This document shows, in pieces, positions 59,202 through 64,000 of a DNA stretch of 64,000 bases (position 1 is its first letter; each line of letters starts with the position of its first letter). A program made the position numbers and the translations under genes. The notes beneath the pieces were generated by a model. It saw only the letters and a list, made by a program, of their open reading frames with translations, did not search any database and was not told the origin of the DNA. Origin of the DNA: Ctenosaura bakeri (lineage: Eukaryota > Chordata > Lepidosauria > Squamata > Iguanidae); contig CAOLHI010001481.1 of the NCBI GenBank assembly GCA_948474755.1, positions 307,855 through 371,854 of the forward strand, written 5' to 3'.

Positions 59202-60907
59202 CCCTTCACATTCACAGGGATTTTGTGCACAAAACACCCGCGAAAGCAGAATAATCATGACTAACTCCTCAGGGGCAATAGCCAAGGTCGCTCTGGCTAG
59301 CGCACTTTACTGAGATTGTTGGTGTCCCTTCATGGCAGCCATTGCTGGCCAGAGTGACCCCACCCTGTGATCGCCCATGGAGAGAGACACCCATGACCAC
59401 TGGAAACTGTGCAAGGCCGAAGTGATCTCAGCCATACCATCACTCACTGAGAGGGAGGCTGGTGGCCCTCTCAATCACGTGGCCAGACTAGCTCCTGCCC
59501 CACACGCGTTCCTGAGATTGCTGGTGGCCCTCCTGGGTAACAATTGTGGGGCAGATTAGCTCCATTCCCATGATCGCCACCTGGAAGGGATGCCTGTGAT
59601 CTCAGCAAAGTGTGTGAGGCCGGAGTGACCTTGGCCAAGCGATTGCGACCCACTCCAGCCTCATGCACTTTGCTCAGATCACAAGTGTCCCTTCCCAGCA
59701 GTGATCACAGGAATGGAATTAGCCTGCCCCACAATCACCCACTGAGAAGGCTGCCCACAATCTGAGCAAAGTGCATGAGGTTAGAGTGACCTTGGCCATA
59801 TGATCCCTGCTGGCTCTGGCCTTACCTGCTTAGCTCAGATTGTGGGCGTCTCTTCCTGGTGATAATCATGGAGCAAATTAGCTCTGTTCCCATGATTGCC
59901 ACTTGGAAAGGAAACAGGCAATCTGAGCAAAACATGTGAGGCTGGAGTGACTTGACCCATGTGATTGCTGCCCAGCTCCAGCTTCTCACGCTTTGCTCAG
60001 ATTGCAGGTATCCCTTCTGGGTGGGAATCACAGGGCAGATTAACTCCCTTCCCTCAATTGCCACACTGAAGGGAGGCTGGTGATTTGAGCAAAGCACGAG
60101 AGGCCAGAGCGACCTGGGCCGCATGATCACTGCCCACTCAGGCCTCGCCCGCTTTGGTTAGATTGCGGGTGTCTCTTCCGGGCAGCAATCACAGGAAAGG
60201 AGCTAGCTTGCACTGTGATCGCTACCTGGGAGGGCCGCTGGTGATCTCAGGAAAGCATGCAGGGCCAGAGCAGGGCCGACCACATGATCCAGAGGGCATC
60301 CCCCTTGGTGGGCGATTGAGGAGTGGGCTAACACCATTTGTGCACCACTCGGAAGGGATGACCGCAATCTGAGTAAAGCATGCAAGGCTGGAGTGGGGGC
60401 CATGGTGTGGCCCAGGTTGCTCTGGCCTTGCTCATTTTGCTCAGATCGCTGGCCTAACTGCAGGGCAGCAATTGAGGGAAAGGAGCTACACCGCCTCAAG
60501 ATCACTCATTGAGGTGGATGCTGGTGATTTCAACAAAGCAACCAGGGCCAGAGTAGGTCCAGCCTGCGATCACTGCTGGGGAAGGAGGGAGGCTGGTAGC
60601 CCTCTTGGTGGGCGATCATGCATGTGAGCTTTGCTGAGATCACTGGTGTCCCTTCCTGGTGGTGATGGAGGGAAGTGAGTTAGCCTGCCCCACGATCACC
60701 CACTGAGGGGGATTGCAGGCAATATTAGCAAAGTATGCAGGGCCACAGCAGGTCCAGCCCACGATTGCTGGGGAGAGAGGCCCTCTCCCTGGGCTATCGC
60801 ATGACCCACTTGCTCTGGCTGGGGAAGGGGAGGAGGAGAATGGGGGAGGAGCATGCAGACCTGCGAATAATCAAATTTGCAAATGTGAGACCCACAAATG
60901 TGGAGGG
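59202..60907. repeat. Satellite-bearing insert in DIRS 2 (about 160-bp tandem units)
   Basis: Diverged units carry the phrase GGCCGGAGTGACC or close variants at about 59620, 59780, 59941, 60102, 60265, 60388 and 60549. Spacing is mostly 160-161 bp. The left edge CCCTTCACATT and the reverse complement of the right edge (CCCTCCACATT) look like short terminal inverted repeats. Flanks AGAGTGCT (left) and AGAACTGTGCT (right) may be a decayed target duplication. It therefore looks like a non-autonomous DNA transposon whose interior has expanded as a satellite. Confidence 0.6.
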
Positions 60908-61250
60908 AGAACTGTGCTATCATACACTGCATCAACAAACAAGACAGCACAAGATCACTGATCCTGCTACATCTGACTCTTCGTCTGTGGCACTGGTGTC
61001 TATCTCAAGACATCTTTCTCATAGTGCTCAACCTTCCGGGAGATCAGAATACTATTGCAGACACACTGATTTGAACTTCCTTACGGTGCCATGAGTGGAA
61101 GCTTGACGAGGAAGGCCTCAGAGACCTCTTCTTGAAGTGGCAGACAGCAATCATCAATCTCTTTGCCTCCCCTTGGAACAATCAGTGTCCAACTTATTGT
61201 TCCAGGTACAATCACAAAGGATCCCTGGGAGATACGTTTCTTTTCAACTG
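60908..61250 (+). pseudogene. DIRS 2 RNase H, continuation after insert
   Basis: The sequence resumes with frames reading SYTASTNKTAQDH and, after shifts, words like QINLFASPWNNQCPTYCSR that normally follow RNase H in DIRS elements. Together with 58950-59201 this shows that the repeat array interrupted a once continuous domain. Confidence 0.6.
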
Positions 61251-61359
61251 GAGAGGTCCAGTAGTTTGCATTTTTCCTCCCTGCCTGCTAATCACCAGGG
61301 TTATCACAAAGGTTCACTGGGACCTTGTCTTGGCAATTCTCATCACCCTCTGGTGACCT

Positions 61360-62490
61360 TGACAACCATGGTTTGTTCTATTGCTTCATCTCTCAAACTA
61401 TCCCTATCTGAAGCTTCCACCCAGAATGAATCTTCTAACAATGAACAACAGTACTGTCCACCATCCAGATGCTGTGAACCTCACGTTGATGGCTCGGAAG
61501 CTACTCCAATAGCTCCTTTACTGAGTTCTGTTCGACTTGTCATAGAAGCAGCACACAAACCACCCACTGTGCTCTCCTATAAATGGATCAAGTTCCTGCA
61601 CTTCCTTCAACTCTGAAACCTCGACATCAATACTTTCAGTATCATGGACTGGTTCTAATTCCATTCCTCCTTGTCTGATAAAGGACTACTGCTATCTTCT
61701 ATCACTGCTACCCATCAGTGATATCTTCCCACCTTCAACGTCAGGGAAGATCCTCCTGTTTCTCAGACCCCTTGTTCAAGAGCTACCTTAAAGGGTACAA
61801 GAATCTGCATCCTCCTGTACTACCTCCCACTCCAAGCTGGAACTTATCTCTCGTCCTCTCTCAGCTGTCTAAGTGACCATTTGAGTTGATAGCCACATGT
61901 GACCTTGACTCCTCTCCTGAAAACTGCCTTCCTTGTTGCCCTCACCTCTGCCAGGAGGGCAAGTGAATTGTGTGCTCTTCATGTGAATTGCCCAAACCTG
62001 CGATTCCACAAGGAAAAGGTTGCCCTGAGACCAGACATAACATTCCTCCCAAAAGTCATCTGTGCATTCCATCTTAACCAAGACATAATTCTGCCAGCCC
62101 TTATGCCTAATCCCTCTTTGGACTTAGAATGCAATCTACATTCCTTGGACATTTGCATTCTATGTGCAGTACACAGCCAACTGTAGGAAATCTCAGAGAC
62201 TTTCTTTGCTATTCAAACAAAAAAGGACTCCCTGTGTCAGCACAGAGACTCTCTAAGTGGGTGGCATCCACCATAAGACTGCCATATGAACTGGCTGGTC
62301 AGCAGCCTCCAACACACCACCAGAGCTATAGCTGCATCAGCTGTGTTCTTAAGGGAGTTCCTCTGCATGAAATCTGCAGGGCTGTCACATGGTCTTAGCC
62401 TACCACCTTTATTTCACATTAGAGTTGATAACAGAGCTACTAATGATGCTGTGTTTGCGAGGGCTGTCTTGTTTTCCTCTATTCAGTGAC
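61360..62490 (+). pseudogene. DIRS 2 tyrosine recombinase remnant
   Basis: LLKTAFLVALTSARRASELC carries the first catalytic Arg region, followed by RFHKEKVALRPDITFLPKVI, LSKWVASTIRLPYELAGQQP and LKGVPLHEICRAVTWS. The HSTRA box near 62320 is degenerate (SYSCIS) and frames shift, but this is the best preserved recombinase of the three DIRS copies. Confidence 0.8.
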
Positions 62491-63099
62491 TTATTAAATG
62501 ACATATTCTGTAACAATTTTTTTTTCCTTTTGTTGAAGATTTAACTTCTTGTGTGAAGTGATGTATTCTGTTGTAATAAATTTCTTTGCTTGGTGAAGAT
62601 CAGTGGGCTTGCATGCTTGCACGATGCTCCCACCTCCTACATCAGTAGCTTGCCAGTCTCCCATTTGTGTGAGTCACAGAGACTACAAAGAAGAAGGACT
62701 GGTTGTTTACCTGTAACTGGAGTTCTTCAAGTGGTCATCTGTGAACTCACACAATGCTGCCCTACCTCCTCTCTATGTGTCCTGTGCTCTTGGACTGCTG
62801 TGGCAGCCATGAAACTGGGGATGATGGCAGGAAGGGACCTTATATAGCCTCAGAGGAGTGGAGGGGGGGTTCCAGCCAAAATGCTAGGCCTAAGTTCTTA
62901 GTTCTAAGTTCAGAAGGGGCCTAGTATGCAGGTGCAGATTTGTGTGAGTTCACAGATGATCACTCAAAGAACTCCAATAACAGGTAAGCAATCTGTCCTT
63001 CTCACCCATGTTACTGCAGGGAACTGGCCCTGTCCTGGGGTCCACAATTATTAATATCTAAATGATATCTCCATGTGGCCTATATTAAAAACTACTCCA

Positions 63100-63950
63100 T
63101 GTGTCTGACAGTGTCCCCCGGATGAGCGCGTAGACAGGCACAGCCGAACAGCCGCGATCTGGAAAAACCCAGTCTGGCCAGTAATCCTCTCTGTCATGTA
63201 ACACAGGAACCCTCCAGACATGCACACAGTGAAATCACACAAAGGGTCCTTGGCCCCGAGATGCCCGCTTGACAGGATTAGCGTGCCTGACAATCAGCCG
63301 ATAAAGTGAGCGCAATCCTCACACTGCCGAGGCTATTGTCAAACTCCGACAAAGTCAATTAAAACCCATCAAGGTGGAGATGTCTGTCGTTAAGAGCTTT
63401 GTTCTAGCAAACAAAGAGCTTTGTTTTCCCTGGGAAAGGATTAGCCCCAAGGTACATTTTCCCCTATAAAAACCCCTGATTTCAAGCGGTTCGTTGGATC
63501 GCTCCTGATTTCCTCCCTGCTTGCCGTCACTCCATCTCATGAGTGTTCCCCTCTGCCTCCACATGCTGAGATCTTCCTCCTCCCTTTCTGCTGCCATCCC
63601 GGACTCTTGGACTACAGGATCAGGTACAGTATCACCCCGATCCAACCCTCTTCAACCCCCCCTATCAATTTTCTCTCTTTTATTTCTTTCAGCCCTTATG
63701 TGAGTGGGTGCGCAAGTGCACAGTGAATTATTTTTATTAAAAATAAAATAAAAATTGTTTCTTTATCAATTTGATGTGGTTTTTGGTTTGGCCTGACCTG
63801 GTAAAAATTGGGCTTTAAGAACCAGCTACGTTGCTCTGCCTCTCGTGAGTCTTAGCCTGTGCTCTAGCTAATTCTTATTCTCCCCATTATATTGAGTACA
63901 TTGACAGGTCCCCCACGGGACCCCCAGAAATCAGGGTAACACCCATCACT
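63100..63950 (+). mobile_element. Probable LTR of a retroelement
   Basis: Begins near TGTCTGACAGTGTCCCCCGG (63102). A TATA box (TATAAAAA) is at 63465-63472 with a pyrimidine-rich leader after it. Poly(A) signals (AATAAA) are at 63742-63747, followed by a GT-rich tract. It seems to end near GGGTAACACCCATCA (about 63950). The order promoter, leader, poly(A) signal fits a + strand LTR. No clear primer-binding site follows, so it may be solo, or the window may cut the element. The exact ends and any target duplication are unresolved. Confidence 0.5.
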
Positions 63951-64000
63951 TCAAAAATTCTTCTTCTTTTGTTCCTCTTTTCTCTTTCTCCTCTCTAGTC

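Larger units (their letters stand above)
55583..63003 (+). mobile_element. DIRS-type retrotransposon 2, split by a satellite-bearing insert
   Basis: Left terminal repeat from about 55585 (TTCTTCATGGTCTCTGTGAC, later GACCTAGCATTTTG and GGGAACC) is found inverted at about 62870-62960. The internal complementary region at 62665-62755 also matches the extended right end (62945-63003). This is the classic DIRS end structure. It has gag-like (zinc-knuckle), partial reverse transcriptase, RNase H and tyrosine recombinase remnants. Most of the reverse transcriptase is missing near 58,700-58,730, and a 1.7-kb repeat array is inserted in the RNase H region at 59202-60907. Its ends resemble DIRS 1, so the two are probably one family. 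Confidence 0.85.

Overview
This is an intron-rich vertebrate nuclear window, most likely from a lizard or other squamate reptile. The spliced coding signal is dynamin-2 (DNM2) on the + strand. The repeats are what point to a reptile: three DIRS-type tyrosine-recombinase retrotransposons, reptile-style L1 sequence, a CR1 LINE 3' end, five copies of a tRNA-derived SINE, a SPIN-like hAT element, and a Harbinger-like MITE. No bacterial genes or operons are present. The species assignment is inference.

Layout. Positions 1 to about 49,520 hold the 3' half of DNM2. Nine coding exons were placed by splice sites and reading frame: 462-513, 1234-1245, 13522-13635, 25952-26061, 26665-26776, 31247-31411, 39136-39371, 39815-40069 and 47368-47437. 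They encode the end of the middle/stalk region, the PH domain, the GED and the proline-rich tail, about 374 residues, with the stop at 47435-47437. The GTPase domain lies upstream of the window. The 12-base exon 1234-1245 encodes Gly-Glu-Ile-Leu, the optional DNM2 microexon.

An antisense microRNA hairpin, mir-199a-1, lies on the - strand at 23519-23600 inside the intron between the first and second PH exons. Both mature arms match miR-199a-5p and miR-199a-3p as I know them. This repeats the conserved antisense nesting of mir-199 genes in dynamin loci. A compact cluster of regulatory-looking motifs lies just upstream of it on the - strand (23862-23923).

Mobile DNA fills the large introns. DIRS element 1 (about 3935-9910) is in the intron after the microexon. 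CR1 (about 17335-18195, -) and SINEs are in later introns. A composite pair of L1 bodies (about 32587-37650, -) is in the intron before the GED-end exon. DIRS element 3 (about 40640-45890) is in the last intron. Downstream of the gene come a SPIN-like hAT (49928-50617, perfect 8-bp target duplication, unusual GC-rich cargo), a Harbinger-like MITE (53766-54526), DIRS element 2 (about 55583-63003), and a probable LTR (about 63100-63950). DIRS 2 is split inside its RNase H region by a satellite-bearing element (59202-60907) whose right flank recurs next to another minisatellite at 27450-28004.

The only conventional gene products I can support are the DNM2 mRNA and the antisense microRNA. All other long reading frames are decayed transposon remnants or chance frames.
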